From positions 558,001-622,000 of the forward strand of contig CAWUHX010000171.1 in NCBI GenBank assembly GCA_963922205.1: a DNA stretch of 64,000 bases, read 5' to 3'. This document shows, in pieces, positions 48,440 through 59,599 of the stretch. A program made the translations under genes and the position numbers. The stretch is from Romanomermis culicivorax (lineage: Eukaryota > Nematoda > Enoplea > Mermithida > Mermithidae). The notes under the pieces are model-generated. The model was given only the letters and a program-made list of their open reading frames with translations. It had not been told where the DNA came from and searched no databases. How positions within the stretch are numbered: position 1 is the stretch's first letter; each line of letters opens with the position of its first letter.

Positions 48440-48730
48440 ACACGTCTTTCAGAATTCTCATGCAACAGGGTGTCTCACTCACTTTTGTCCTCTACTCACT
48501 TTCACATGTTGAATGCTAGCCTGATCATGCTGTGTGTGTAATATACTACTAAACCGAGTGCGTACACTACAAAAATCATGTCTGATCTGATTCGCGACTT
48601 TTATTTTGTTCTCCATTGAATTTGAGCCGATCTGGCAGCATATTCTGCCAGAAAACCATTGCCAGTAAAACATGATTGCAGAAAATTTGATCGATAATAG
48701 CAGAGTCACTTTTTAAGATTGAGCTGATAT
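48440..48730 (+). pseudogene. Kinase-gene family, 5' fragment
   Basis: Matches 40555-40815 from GCAACAGGGTGTCTCACTC through TAATATACTACTAAA, CATTGCCAGTAAAAC and AATAGCAGAGTCACTTTTT. Only the 5' part of the element is present. It starts at the same GCAACAGGG position as the 40.5 kb copy, suggesting a real element boundary near that word. Confidence 0.5.
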
Positions 48731-48844
48731 TGTTTCACAGTTAGATGTTTAAACTCTTTTTAAACATGTGCACCATCAACAAGTGTGACAATGAGTCAAT
48801 GAGGCAATGGTCCTGTGAACAATGAGTTTAGAGGTGCTGATCGA

Positions 48845-49735
48845 TGACTAGCTGTTATGTATACACTTGTAACATGACATGGATGAATAGGGTATTTTGC
48901 AGCCATTTTGTAGCATAGGTTCAATACCAAGATTAATATTATCTGACATTTCTACTTTTTTAACAAATAAAGACATGGTTTTAACTTCGATTTTGTATGC
49001 CTCTGTGTCAGTAGATATAAATTTCTGCAAACAAAAACCATCTCTATGTCTGTATAAATCAATTTTCAAGGTACATTGATTCAATAAAAAGCATTCTCGC
49101 ATAAATAGATCAGCATGTATAAGGGCCATTAATTCAACAACAGTACTGTTTTTTAACATTCACACTCTTTCCAAAGCATGCTATTTTTTCTTTATATCAA
49201 GAATATCCTCATTTTCAAAAGTATATCCAGCAGCTGTAACATGCGTTGATTTAGCACCACCACCATAGTTCAATTCAGTTTCCAAATAACATCTGTAAGC
49301 GTATTTATCTCCGCTAAAATTTTAAACTGTAAAAAATATGTGCACATACATATAGTTATCATAAAACTTACCTGTCAGATATTAATTTTCCATTTAAATA
49401 AATTTTGATCTGTTTGAAACATGTTTTACCAATCAGATTGATTGGTGCTACAACATTTCCAGTAGGGTTATTGTTGACATTGGATGCTATAGTGCAAACA
49501 CCACCATCAGCTTCCTTAATTGGAATAGTAAAATATATAAAATTTTTTGATGAATCTAGCATATATGAATCTGGTGAAACAACAAACTCGTACAGTCCCT
49601 CATTAGTACAAGGATTCTGGAGTTGTATTTCAGAACAAAAACTTCTATAATAGCTACTTGAGTTGGAGGTACAGTAAATAAATCTAATTCCGTTTTACTA
49701 CTAGGAGATGATGCAGCATCAATATGTTTACTCAT
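48845..49735 (-). pseudogene. Polinton/Maverick capsid-family (F54H12.2-like) gene
   Basis: ATG at 49735 (MSKHIDAASS) leads to SKTELDLFTVPPT, the hallmark start of the F54H12.2-like structural protein of Polintons. After a one-base frameshift near 49675 it continues EFVVSPDSYMLDSSKNFIY, GNVVAPINLIGKTCFKQIKI, YLNGKLISD, then YAYRCYLETELNYGG, VVELMALIHADLF and LFVKKVEMSDNIN. A 57-base insert at 49315-49371 has a consensus GTAAGT donor and TTTTAG acceptor and interrupts the LISD/S..YAY junction exactly, so it looks like a spliceosomal intron. Two stops near 49150-49190 and a frameshift near 48890 disable it, and the C-terminal third is absent. Acts in virion assembly in intact elements; hexon versus other capsid role not settled here. 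Confidence 0.85.
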
Positions 49736-50639
49736 TTCTAATAGATATCCTTAAAACCGACTATTCTACGTGGAGTCTTTTTTAAGAATGAGGAATGTTG
49801 TTTTAGCTACCTTACTCAATTTTGCAATATTCTTTTCGCCCTAGTAACTAAATTGATAATAAATTTTACATCACAGAGGCGTAACAACAAATAAAACAAA
49901 TCTATATAATCAACAATGAATAGAATGATATAGATCATAAATTGCACGAAATATTCTCGTAAAGGGGAATAGTGAACATCAATGACAAAAAGTAAAGCAT
50001 TCAACAATGAAACAGAATCAAGACATTTTACAATGAATAAAATTATTAGTAAGTCATAAATTGCACAAATCACCCGTATGTACGAATAATAAATCATTAA
50101 TGGTGAAGGTAAAGCATTACGATAAAACAAACCCTTACTTTAAAAATATGGCAACTATCATGTAGAAGTTGCGGGTATGCTCTGCTTTTGTTATTGAATG
50201 TGACATTGTTTTTCTTTGTAGGTGTCTTTTTTTATCTGAAAGCTATCCAGCATTGTGCCCAGCTGAAATATTTACAAATGTTTTAACTTGTACAACTATT
50301 TTGGTAAACAAGAGTATTATTACCTCATCATATATCAGTTCCATAAATTTGATGCTCAGTTTCATTTGTTTACCAGTGGCGTATTTATAAAACAAAGTAT
50401 CATCAACGAAAACTTGTCTGAAAAATACTATGATTCAACAGGTTGAATGGCTGATGCATGCTTGAAAAAACGTTTTCATGAGAATTGTACAGTGTTCAAA
50501 TTTGTTCTATGGTCCACACTTTGGTGTGGTGTACAGCATAATGTTTCAAGAAAACACTGACTCAATTAATTTTGAAGATAGGGAGAAAACAACTCAGTTT
50601 TGAGCTTAGAGACTTGACGCATTGATCTTTCTCAAAAAG
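49736..50639. other. No gene; partial tandem repeat
   Basis: Two related units about 117 bases apart (CAATGAATA at 49914 and 50031, GTCATAAATTGCAC and GTAAAGCATT in both) lie within 49905-50120. The minus-strand frame across them (49816-50130) is a hydrophobic, repeat-derived frame without a recognised domain. A plus frame at 50169-50390 is also unassigned. Confidence 0.4.
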
Positions 50640-51005
50640 GAAAAAATGTGAATCTTCATTAAATATCATGATAAAATATCGAATATTATCAATTAAAACA
50701 TGAAATAATATGTTTGAGATGATGAAAACTATTATGGATTAAGTGATAAATGAAGGTAGACATGCTAAAAGCTGTGCCTGAGCTATGTAATACATAATAA
50801 TGACAATTAAAATTATAATTGGCATGAAGCACTGGAAAAATTTTGAGATTATGACCTTGTAAAATGCACCAAAATGCATCTTTTCTGTATCTGATCCCCA
50901 AAATTTTCTTTCCCAAATGGGGAAAGAGCTTAAAATTTGTTACCCTTTTCCAAATTTTTTTTCCGAAAAAGCATGATTTGGGGAAGAAACAGTGGTGGTA
51001 CGTAG
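50640..51005. repeat. Dispersed repeat family D, copy 3
   Basis: Aligns with 430-845 and 2245-2635 through GACATGCTAAAAGC, ATTATAATTGGCATGAAGC, CACCAAAATGCATCTTTTC and TTTCC.AAA blocks. More diverged than the first two. Confidence 0.5.
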
Positions 51006-52600
51006 AGTGAGAGTAATACATGCCCAAAAAATATAATTGATATTCTGCTACAGTACATCAGACCGCCCCATAAGTAGGGGTATGAGGGGGTATTACCCCT
51101 ACCTAAAGTCCTAAAAATTGATCACTGATTGCCTATTTTTAAGAAAAAATGAAGTGTTTAGTGAACATTTAGCTACACTGCCCCAAAAATTTTCAACTTT
51201 ACCCCTACCTGGGAAATTTGACCATGGGGACCTATGCAGTACATCAAAGGTTTTCTTCATGAAAACAGAAATTTTGGGTTCATGAGATGTCATCCTAATC
51301 ATAAGCTTTTCAAGATCATGATGGATGGGTTACATTTTTAAAAAAAATTTGATAATATATCCACATCCTACTCACCATTTTTTTCTTCTAAGACTTATTC
51401 CACATGAGAACTGAACCCAAAATTTTTTCCTCATTTTCCAAAAATTTTCCACATTTTGAAAACATGTATAATGTGGCTACCATACATGCATATGCAGGGG
51501 GTTTGGGGAGTGTTTGACCCCCAGCACCTGACTTTTAATGATTAAAAAATGGGACAAGGAGACAGGGTTTTTTCTGCATGCCTTCATCTGCACCGTGCGG
51601 AAATGACCCAAAATTTTTTCTGCACATGAAAATTTTTTCTGTTCGAAGTTCAGATCATTTGAAAAATGTGTGAAATGAGCGGAAATTATACATTGCCAAG
51701 AAAATAATGTGATGTATCTGTTTTTCTAGCTCAAAAACATTATTTTAGCTTGACTAAACAAAATAATTAGCTGCTGCTGTCATTTCTGTGATTAGAGTGG
51801 ATGATTTATAGATTTCAATCAATTTTCCAATTGATTCAATTTCTACATTTTGATATTCTAGAATGCTGGAAAATTAGCATTTTCAACCTTTATCTCTAAA
51901 GTAAAAGGTTTGCATTTTCAGTCGAAAATTGTGCAGTTTCCCAATCGCAAAATTTGTGTTCACAAAGTTCAGAAAACTTCAAGTGAGAGAAAGAATTCAT
52001 GAAGATCAATATTAAATCTCAATTTTCAACAAAATCCGAACCTAATACTGAAGATTACTAATTGATGAATGGGATGAGGAACTTCAAATCATGAAAACCA
52101 TGCACACTTAACTTCTGATGCATTACATCAGAGAATTTTTGAACAAAGGAGCTACTGAAATGTTGGAAAATGTATTCTAGAGATAATTTGTAATACTTTC
52201 AGTTTAGATTTTTCCTAGAAAAATGATGTTATTAAATAAATGTGTGGAGAAATGTGGGAAAAATCAGCAAATTCATATGAAAATTCCAATTCACACTACA
52301 AAGTGACAAGTTTTACTCACTCTAGCAGAGACATTATGAGATTGATGGAAACAATCAGGGACAACCGGGAAATCAAAGTGAACTTCCTTTTGGCTGCGCT
52401 TCAGCTGAATTGTAGTTACCAGCACCCAGCGCCGGAAAAATTTGAGATCTTGACCATCTAAATTGCACCAAAATGCATTTTCACTAATGCCAGCAGTAGA
52501 AACGCCCAAAAAAATTTCCGTTCTGTGCGGAAAATGCTCAAAAAATTTTCCACACAGCCCAAAAAAAGTCCATATTGTGCGGATAAAAGCCCTGCAAGGA
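51006..52600. repeat. Mosaic of family D and G/C-run fragments
   Basis: 51050-51235 carries GGGGTATGAGGGGGTATTACCCC and a matching ACTTTACCCCTACCTGGG block. 51480-51540 begins CATACATGCATATGCAGGGGG, like the start of a small element. 51590-51655 and 52505-52590 carry TTTTTCTGCAC and GTGCGGAAA palindromic words. 51900-52470 resembles family D. No coding exon recognised. Confidence 0.4.
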
Positions 52601-53509
52601 GACATTTCAGCTACAGATTTCTTCTCAATACCTGATGTCCATAATTGCTTTCTCTTGAAAGAAAACTAAGCTAAAAGTCATGTGGGGTAAATTTTTGGTC
52701 AAAAAATTGTGCCAACAGTCAATTTTTCTGTTTGAATTAAACACCAAAAATAAAAATCTTGGTTTTCAATCACGCCAAGTAAACAGTGGAAGTTAATCAT
52801 TTCTATTCATTTTTCAGTCATTGACAATCTCAAAGTTTGTTGTGATCATACAAATATACTATTCGAATACTCTCAGATTTTAGACAAATCAAAGTAAGTA
52901 ATATCCATACCCATATCCAGGATTTTCAAAAAAGGGGGGAGGAATTTCACAAAATTTTACTGAATAAAGAAAAATCATTTAAGCAGTAAAAATGACTTAT
53001 TTTCAGTTAGTTTGCTCGCTCTAAAATCAATAATTTAGCTTATATTCATCCGAAAAAAATCAGGAGCTATAGCTTTCTGGTACTTAACCCAAGTTTCTGA
53101 ATTTTTAAGAGAAAATGAAAAAGATTGATTTTAAATGCTGGAAAATAAATCTTTTCACTTTCTATTTCCTAGGCAGAAGGTTTAATTTTTCAGTAAAGTT
53201 TGACGAATTTCCAGTCAGGCAAACTACAAATTAAAAACTGGGAAAGCTACCAAAAATTTTAATTCTTCAACTACCAAAAATTTCGACTTGGACTGAAAAT
53301 GTTTTAATCACACAAGAGTCAAAATTCTTGTAAAGATCAGAAAAAAATTTGTGGGACAATTGTAATGTAGATGCTAGCGCATCATTGTAAATACATAATG
53401 TTCACTATGTGTTATTTATTACATATAAATTCATTTTATAATCTATCATCTGAAGGGTGTCTGGATTTCATATCTAGACATCCATTAAAATTTTTGTGAA
53501 GTGTTCTGT
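52601..53509. other. No gene recognised
   Basis: A/T-rich, no domain or repeat structure noticed beyond scattered AAAAATTTTC words. Confidence 0.3.
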
Positions 53510-53765
53510 TTTGACCATCCCACACCCCAGTAGCCATTATTGATCCAATTAAAGACGCTCTAATTAATTTGCACATCGGCACCTGGCCCCCAGAATCCAC
53601 ACAAAAATACACATTCCATTGCTATATTAATTCTCCCCAAAAACCGTAAACACACCAGCCTGTGATAGAAAGTAGAAGCCCCAACCCAGACACCAATCTC
53701 AAGTGGAACAGTAGCCCCAGTCCCTACAAAAACAAATATACACACGTGTAATAAATACTGAAGCA
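53510..53765. other. Short patch of higher G+C, unassigned
   Basis: About 250 bases are noticeably richer in C and G than both flanks (for example CACCTGGCCCCCAGAATCC). The minus frame is open (53560-53859), but no organelle or nuclear protein motif could be recognised. Possible foreign insertion; unresolved. Confidence 0.3.
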
Positions 53766-53804
53766 TATGGAAGTACATGGGTGTGGTTAAGTCCATAGGT
53801 GTGG

Positions 53805-54150
53805 TTATGTTTATTCCATGCTCAGGTGAACCAAATTTTCGGAAAACTGGACAAATCATTGATTTTCAGCAAAGGATCATGTTAGCTGCATTAGTAACAA
53901 ATTGCTTATATTCAAAACAAAACAAAGTTTCTCACTTTCTGATGCATTTTTTAATGCTAAATACAGAACAAATATTTGAATCAAACAGTTAATCTTAACC
54001 ACCAGAGATTTTCACAAAATATTTATTACCAAGTATATGTGGGCAGGGACAAATGGCACAGTAAAAAAATGAGGCACCTGTTTTCGTGCCAAATCCCATT
54101 GCAAAAATGAGCAATACAAATTTATAGAACTCTAAAAACCATTGATCCTG
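53805..54150 (+). repeat. Duplicated segment, copy with empty SINE site
   Basis: Collinear with 60885-60959 plus 61482-61765, from a satellite-like piece (GCTCAGGTGAACCAAA) through AGCAAAGGATCATG, TTTGAATCAAACAGTTAATC, GGCACAGTAAAAAAATGAGG and CTCTAAAAACCAT. At 53869 the AAGGATCATG sequence is continuous, whereas the other copy has a 510-base insertion here. Confidence 0.8.
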
Positions 54151-54225
54151 AGATCAAATCACAACAAAAAATACTTGTAAGCCCGATTTGAAACAGAAAC
54201 TATTGCAAATAGAAAATCACAACAT

Positions 54226-55670
54226 TTTATTTATCAGATTCATCAAAATTGATTACACGGCATGATTTATTCGGTCTCAGCGTGTTTGAGGTTTGAGTAT
54301 TTTGGTTTGAGGCGAACTTGCAAAACTTTCTATAAATTAAGGTATCAAGTTGAACATTCAATGTAAACAAGAATTTAGCTTGTGAAATAAATATCAATTC
54401 AGACAGCATCAAGAGCTCTAGCTTTACTTACTCGATTCTGAAAAATCAAGATCCTAGTTTTGGCATTAAACTCAATGTGAAAAGTGACACAGAAAGAATT
54501 TTTTGGTAATTGAATCTCACAACCAAAAATTCAAAATTTTCAAAGTCCAACAGATACACTAGTCAATGAAACTCACTACAGGTGTGGGTGTCACATTCCG
54601 CAGTTCAACAGACTGCGAGCAATGTGAATCATTCGATTTGCTTGATTGATCAAACAATGGATCAGCCGAAACAAGAGAAAAAGGTTCAATGAAAATTTCA
54701 AACAAGTTATATTCAGTTTACTATGCCTAATGCCGCGATTTTAAAGGTAGAGATCAGCTTTTGATCAGGTTCGCTGAATTCCAAGTCCAATCGTCTAGCT
54801 GCCATTCCTAAAATTTTCAAACTTCTATCGACCGCCAATTTTGCAAAGTCGAATTCCTAATGCAAAAATATGAATAATGCCACTGATTGAATTCTCCCTA
54901 AATAATGCTTTAAATTTGCATAAACCAATTTTCGCAATACAATGAGTGTTGGTCTTTTCACTTCATTTTTCTGGCTTTCCACCAGATTCCTGTATCACTT
55001 GAAATAACCTCTTTTTTGATGATCTTTCACCTGTTGAGGCGTTTGCAATTTCAACATCCTGGAAAATGAATAAATAAGTAGGGTGATGAGTGTAATTGAA
55101 ATTTGCTTACCGGAATTAACTCGTCACAAACGGACAAACTGTTGGAAACTGCTGCAAATTTTGTTTTATGTTCAAGGAATTTTTTGGCTGCCCGCAGCCA
55201 ACCATCTGTGAAGTAACTGAAAAATGTAAAGTTCACTACCTCATTCCGAATTATTGGAAATACATCTATATAAATATATTACCAAGATGGTTGTCTGGAT
55301 TTAAGATCAGTTTTCCATGGAAGACTTTTGTTCCACTTTTCTTTTGTTCTCCTTTGAACTTGCAAAAAATTTTGAAATGGAATGCCGATTTCAATGGCTC
55401 ACTCAATTTTTATCAATGATGGGTGTTTTGAGCCAGTTACGAAATTTTTGATGAAGCTGAGAGCGGGCTCTCATCGTCTTCCTGGGACAAAATACTGGAA
55501 TTAATGTTAACATCTTCCGATAGAGCAATAACAATATCTAACGCTTCGCCCTGATTTTTGGGTCTTTCAAAAATTTCTGCCAAACTTGGTTCATTGCTGT
55601 TCTCGACTTGATACAAAATTTTGTACGATTTGATGGCCAGTTCTTCAAACTTCGTTCTGAACAAAATCAT
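54226..55670 (-). CDS. Multi-exon gene H, unknown function
   Basis: Minus-strand exons with agreeing phases: 55656 or 55670-55441 (KFEELAIKSYKILYQVE, then SSILSQEDDESPLSASS; ends in phase 2), 55216-55111 (TTTTTCAG acceptor; FTDGWLRAAKKFLEHKTKFA, DELIP; phase 0), 55058-54999 (20 codons, DVEIANASTGERSSKKRLFQ) and 54856-54722 (45 codons, AKLAVDRSLKILGMAARRLD). A later exon ends at 54577 (SHCSQSVELRNVTPTPV) before a GTGAGT donor. Then comes a possible 6-base microexon at 54437-54432, and a final exon from 54329 with AATAAA at its stop. The link between 54722 and the 54577 exon lacks a good acceptor. Acidic, soluble-looking protein, family not recognised. Confidence 0.55.
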
Positions 55671-55843
55671 TTTTGAAATTTTAAATTTATTCTAGTTAGT
55701 CATGATACATAACTTAAAATTAATATAATTTCTTCACTTTCAAAAAATTTAAAGTTCTTGACTGCTTTCTTCACCTATACACACATTTTAAAAAAATCAG
55801 AATTTAAAATAAAGCTGACTTCATAAATGGATTAATAAGTATC

Positions 55844-56590
55844 GATTTCATATTTTTCTACCCTTAGGACAACAGAGAATGAAAATTCGAATTTTTATGA
55901 ATTTTTTTCAGTTTCTGGGCCGAAAATTTCAGTTTTCAGTTTTTGGGCCAAAATTGCCGATTTTTTTCAATTTGTGAAAAATCGGTACACTTCAGGATGA
56001 AACTAATTTCACCAATAAATTCAGCGATGCCGATTTCATATTTTTCTACCTTTAGGACAACAGAAAATGAAAATTCGAATTCTTAAGAATTTTTTCAGTT
56101 CCATATATGCCATGCATTTTTGGGCCAAAAATTGCCGATTTTTTTCAATTTGTGAAAAATCAAAACATTTCAGGATGAAACTAATTCCACCAATGAATTC
56201 AGCGATGCCGATTTCATAATTTTCTACCTTTAGGACAACATAAAATGAAAATTCCAATCTTTATGATTATTTTTCACTTTCATTCATAACATGCATTTTT
56301 AGGCCCAAAATTGCTGATTTTTTTCAATTTGTGAAAAATCGGTACACTTCAGCATAAAACTAATTTCATTAATGAATTCAGTGATGCCGATTTCATATTT
56401 TTCTACCCTAAAGACAACAGAAAATGAAAATTCGAATTTTTATGAGTTTTTTCAGTTCCATATATAACATGCATTTTTGGGCCGAAAATTGCCGATTTTT
56501 TTCAATTTGTGAAAAATCAGTACACTTCAGCATAAAACTAATTTCACCAAAAAATTCAGTGATGCTGATTTCATATTTTTTTACCTTTAG
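55844..56590 (+). repeat. Satellite family A, four clean units
   Basis: GATTTCATATTTTTCTACC recurs at 55844, 56032, 56210, 56389 and 56567, so units are 188, 178, 179 and 178 bases. Each contains GACAACA.AAAATGAAAATTC, TTTTTGGGCC.AAAATTGCCGA and TTTTTTCAATTTGTGAAAAA. Units are much more alike than those at 3915-4865. It lies between gene H and the hAT-like gene. Confidence 0.9.
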
Positions 56591-56817
56591 TAAATTAGGA
56601 TACTAAAATTCTAATTTTGGGAGTGTCTCTCGATTTATATGCATTTGTGCAGGCAAATATCTCTGATTTGTCTAGCACTGGAGACGAAAATGCTTGTATG
56701 AATGAACGAAGCTGTAAAATGAAGTGGCTATCTTCATAATTATTAATATGTTCAGCTAAATTTGATGGTTCTTGAAATATAAAAATTAAATTAGTTCAAC
56801 ATTTTACCTGAAACCTC

Positions 56818-59287
56818 TCTCAATGCTGGCATTTTGAATGTTCATAACCAGCAGAGCTTTGGTGAGCTTGCTTAGGTTTGGATAGACTTCACTTTTGGAG
56901 CTGCATGAAATAGCACCATTCATCGACAACAATCACAGTTTGATTTCATTGCCAATTCGAAGAGGATGAAAGGCTTGAAAAAATTAAAAATTCATAATTA
57001 CCTAAAAAGTATAATGTTGATCTTCAACTTAAAGCACTCGACCCCCAACAGTCAACAATAAACTTACTTTGAAGTTTTCCCATTCATTCATAGTGTCTGA
57101 TTCATCCAATCGAAAGTGCTCATAATGGCCTATCAACTTCTTGATTTCTTTGCGACCATAATCTAACCTTTCATCAGCATCAAAATGTTGCATTTTCTAC
57201 TGGGGGATGAAAGTGGCAAAAGCTGCTAGAAGGTCTTCGTCTGTCATCAAGCGCTTTTTTGTCTGTTTGACTACAGCTTTGACAAAGACTGTAAAGAAAA
57301 GAGTTGGAAATTCAACAAAACAAAACAACTAGTGTGCATGAACAGTTGATGAACCTTTGGTCGCACTGAAAACTTTTTCGCGTTTTTCTTCTGTGAAAGT
57401 AGATTCACGTATGAGCCCATTCGAAAGGAAATTAGCGGAATCACTTTCGAATTGAGCAGCAGAAGCACCGAGGCGGAAATTTTCTGATAGATACAAGTCT
57501 TCCAGGATGGAAAGGGAGTTGGAGACTATTTTCTGAAAAATGGATGTAAAAATTAGACAAACATTATTTTCATATGATGCTGAAACAGGCTACCGGCAAA
57601 TTGAAAAGATGAACATTATCAGCTTGCAAGCGTAGCAGAAGTTTGTTGATTGGTTCGAGCATATCCTTCATCATGTGCAGTCCGAGAAAATATTCGTAAT
57701 CCACACTCATTTTTTGAGGACCTAAATTAAAAAATAGATAATTTTCTCATATATAAATTTATACGACTTGAAATATATTACTTTTAGTTGAGTCAACATC
57801 AATTCATCTTTTGATGCTAAATGCATCAGCAAAGGGCGAATCATTCTTGTCAGATAATGCACAACTTTATAACACGAGAGCCACCTGTAGGTAACATTTC
57901 AGCAATATACTTGTACATTGAAATGAATGAGAAAAATTGACTTGTTAAACAATTATATGCTCACCGAATTTCAAAAATTCATGTTGGTGACAAGTAAACT
58001 TCTTCCAAAATGTTACAGAGCTCCTTCATTTCGCCTCTTGTTGACTGCAACGACAAGAATCCAATCAGCTCTTGAGTCATCAGTTCGACTTTCCAGAAGA
58101 AATTATTTCTGTCAGGCTGAAAAGTAGTTTCATCTCTATTTTTATAATAATATGGCCATGATAAATTAGTATGTACTTGTAAATAGTTGATCATGACAAA
58201 ATGAGAAATATGATGAATACTTGACTGCAGGAGATCTTTCATCGCCAGGGCCTCCCGATGTGCTACACAGTGAAAATCGGTCAAATGATCTAGGCCATAA
58301 CTGTTCCTCAGCAATGCTGCAGCTCCACCATGTTTACCCAAATTTACTGCAGCTCCATCCCTGGTAAAGTGCAAAATTTTTGTCAGTGGGATTTTGTTGA
58401 TCTCCAAAAAATCCACGAGTAGTTTGGCTAATGAAACAGCTTTTGCTTCTGTAAGGAATGACATCTTAGGGGAAAGGGAACTTTGATCCCAATTTGTAAT
58501 ATAGACCATCATCTGCTTCTCTTTAGTGATGTCAGTCCACTCATCAATATGCAAGATGAAACCAACTGACTCTTTCAACTTCTTAATTTCACCTTCGAAA
58601 ACATCTTGATTAATTGCTTCGATGAATTGATATATTTAAAAATATGACTGATGGTGTGCTGACAGTATTGATTTGATATTTACTTGATCAGAAAACTCGA
58701 GCACCAAGTCATGAAGATCATTTGACGTTGAGATTGGCAAATTTTTCTGCACAACAAAAAGAACTTTCTGCAAACAATGCATTATTTGCCCAAACATTTT
58801 TTCCCTGGCCACGTTGGATGCTTTTTCAATAATTTGTTTCGGTCTTGCCTTGATATTTTCCACTGATTTTACATGCCCTTTGTCTCTCATTTCCTGGATT
58901 TGAAAAAATCTACCCGCCAGTTTGGTAGTATCTTTTCCTTTGCCCATGCTCTTTTCATTTTTTCTTGACTACACAATTTGCAGGATACAATTTTGTTGCG
59001 AGAGTCGATTATTTTGAGTCAAGGAAACTATTTCAGCTATGACTGTTGGAATGAGTATGATTTCGAGACTTCAAAGTTTCGGCTTCCCTTTTTTTCAGAA
59101 TTGGCTCAGACAGTTCTTCTCGAACCATATCTTCTTCTGCAGACTAACTGTCATCTGTCATTGAGCTATTGTCTTCATAGTTGAGTAGAGACTCAACGTC
59201 CATTTCAGGTTCAGTTGGATTTGTCTCCGAAACATCTTCTTGCAAAGTTAATTTATCAACTTTTTTAAAGAAATTAAGAATAGACAT
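56818..59287 (-). pseudogene. hAT-derived KIAA1586/ZNF862-like gene, decayed
   Basis: ATG at 59287 (MSILNFFKKVDKLTLQ). A zinc-finger-like stretch follows near 58990-58890 (CKLCSQ, then NWRVDFFKSRK), then HVKSVENIKARPKQIIEKA. The RNase H-like core is encoded by 58625-58177 (ILHIDEWTDITKEKQMMVY, TRDGAAVNLGKHGG, DFHCVAHREALAMKDL). Further exons are 58116-57966, 57884-57782 (RWLSCYKVVHYL), 57721-57594, 57532-57355, 57288-57068 and 56900-56818 (YPNLSKLTKALLVM, ASIERGF; hAT dimerisation motif). Splice sites are mostly consensus. A TAG in exon 1, frameshifts near 58890 and 58625, a TGA near 57979 and a TAG near 57188 disable it. Retained introns show it was copied as DNA, not by reverse transcription. 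Confidence 0.85.
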
Positions 59288-59444
59288 CTGTAAATATAAA
59301 TATTTGCTAGAATTAAGATGGATATGTTTGTTAAAACAAGTTGACATGTTACGCACATAATGTATAAGTTGAGAAATGCATCAGAAATCAGAATATCAAG
59401 TAGAACGGTCGTACAGTCAAAAGATAACAACAGTAATAAAATTT

Positions 59445-59520
59445 TTTTGCACCATGCAAAAAAAGTTCGAAAAAAGTTTCTGCACAGCCAATTTTTTTTG
59501 CACTGTGCAAAAAAAACACT
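59445..59520. repeat. TTTTTTGCAC palindromic words
   Basis: TTTTTTTGCACCATGCAAAA and TTTTTTTTGCACTGTGCAAA occur about 50 bases apart. Each is an imperfect palindrome. Similar words occur near 2215, 51590 and 52515. No function assigned. Confidence 0.55.
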
Positions 59521-59599
59521 GTTCAGAATTAACATTGGTCAAAAACACAAGATATATGAATAAGATGTTCAATTTTCAATCTGAAACTCATGCTTTTTG

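Noticed and set aside
49816..50130. Possible membrane protein beside the capsid gene
   Set aside because: The frame is generated by a 117-base tandem duplication and has no match to known Polinton proteins.
53510..53860. Possible nuclear copy of mitochondrial DNA
   Set aside because: Composition differs from flanks, but translating under standard and mitochondrial-like reading gave no recognisable mitochondrial protein motif.
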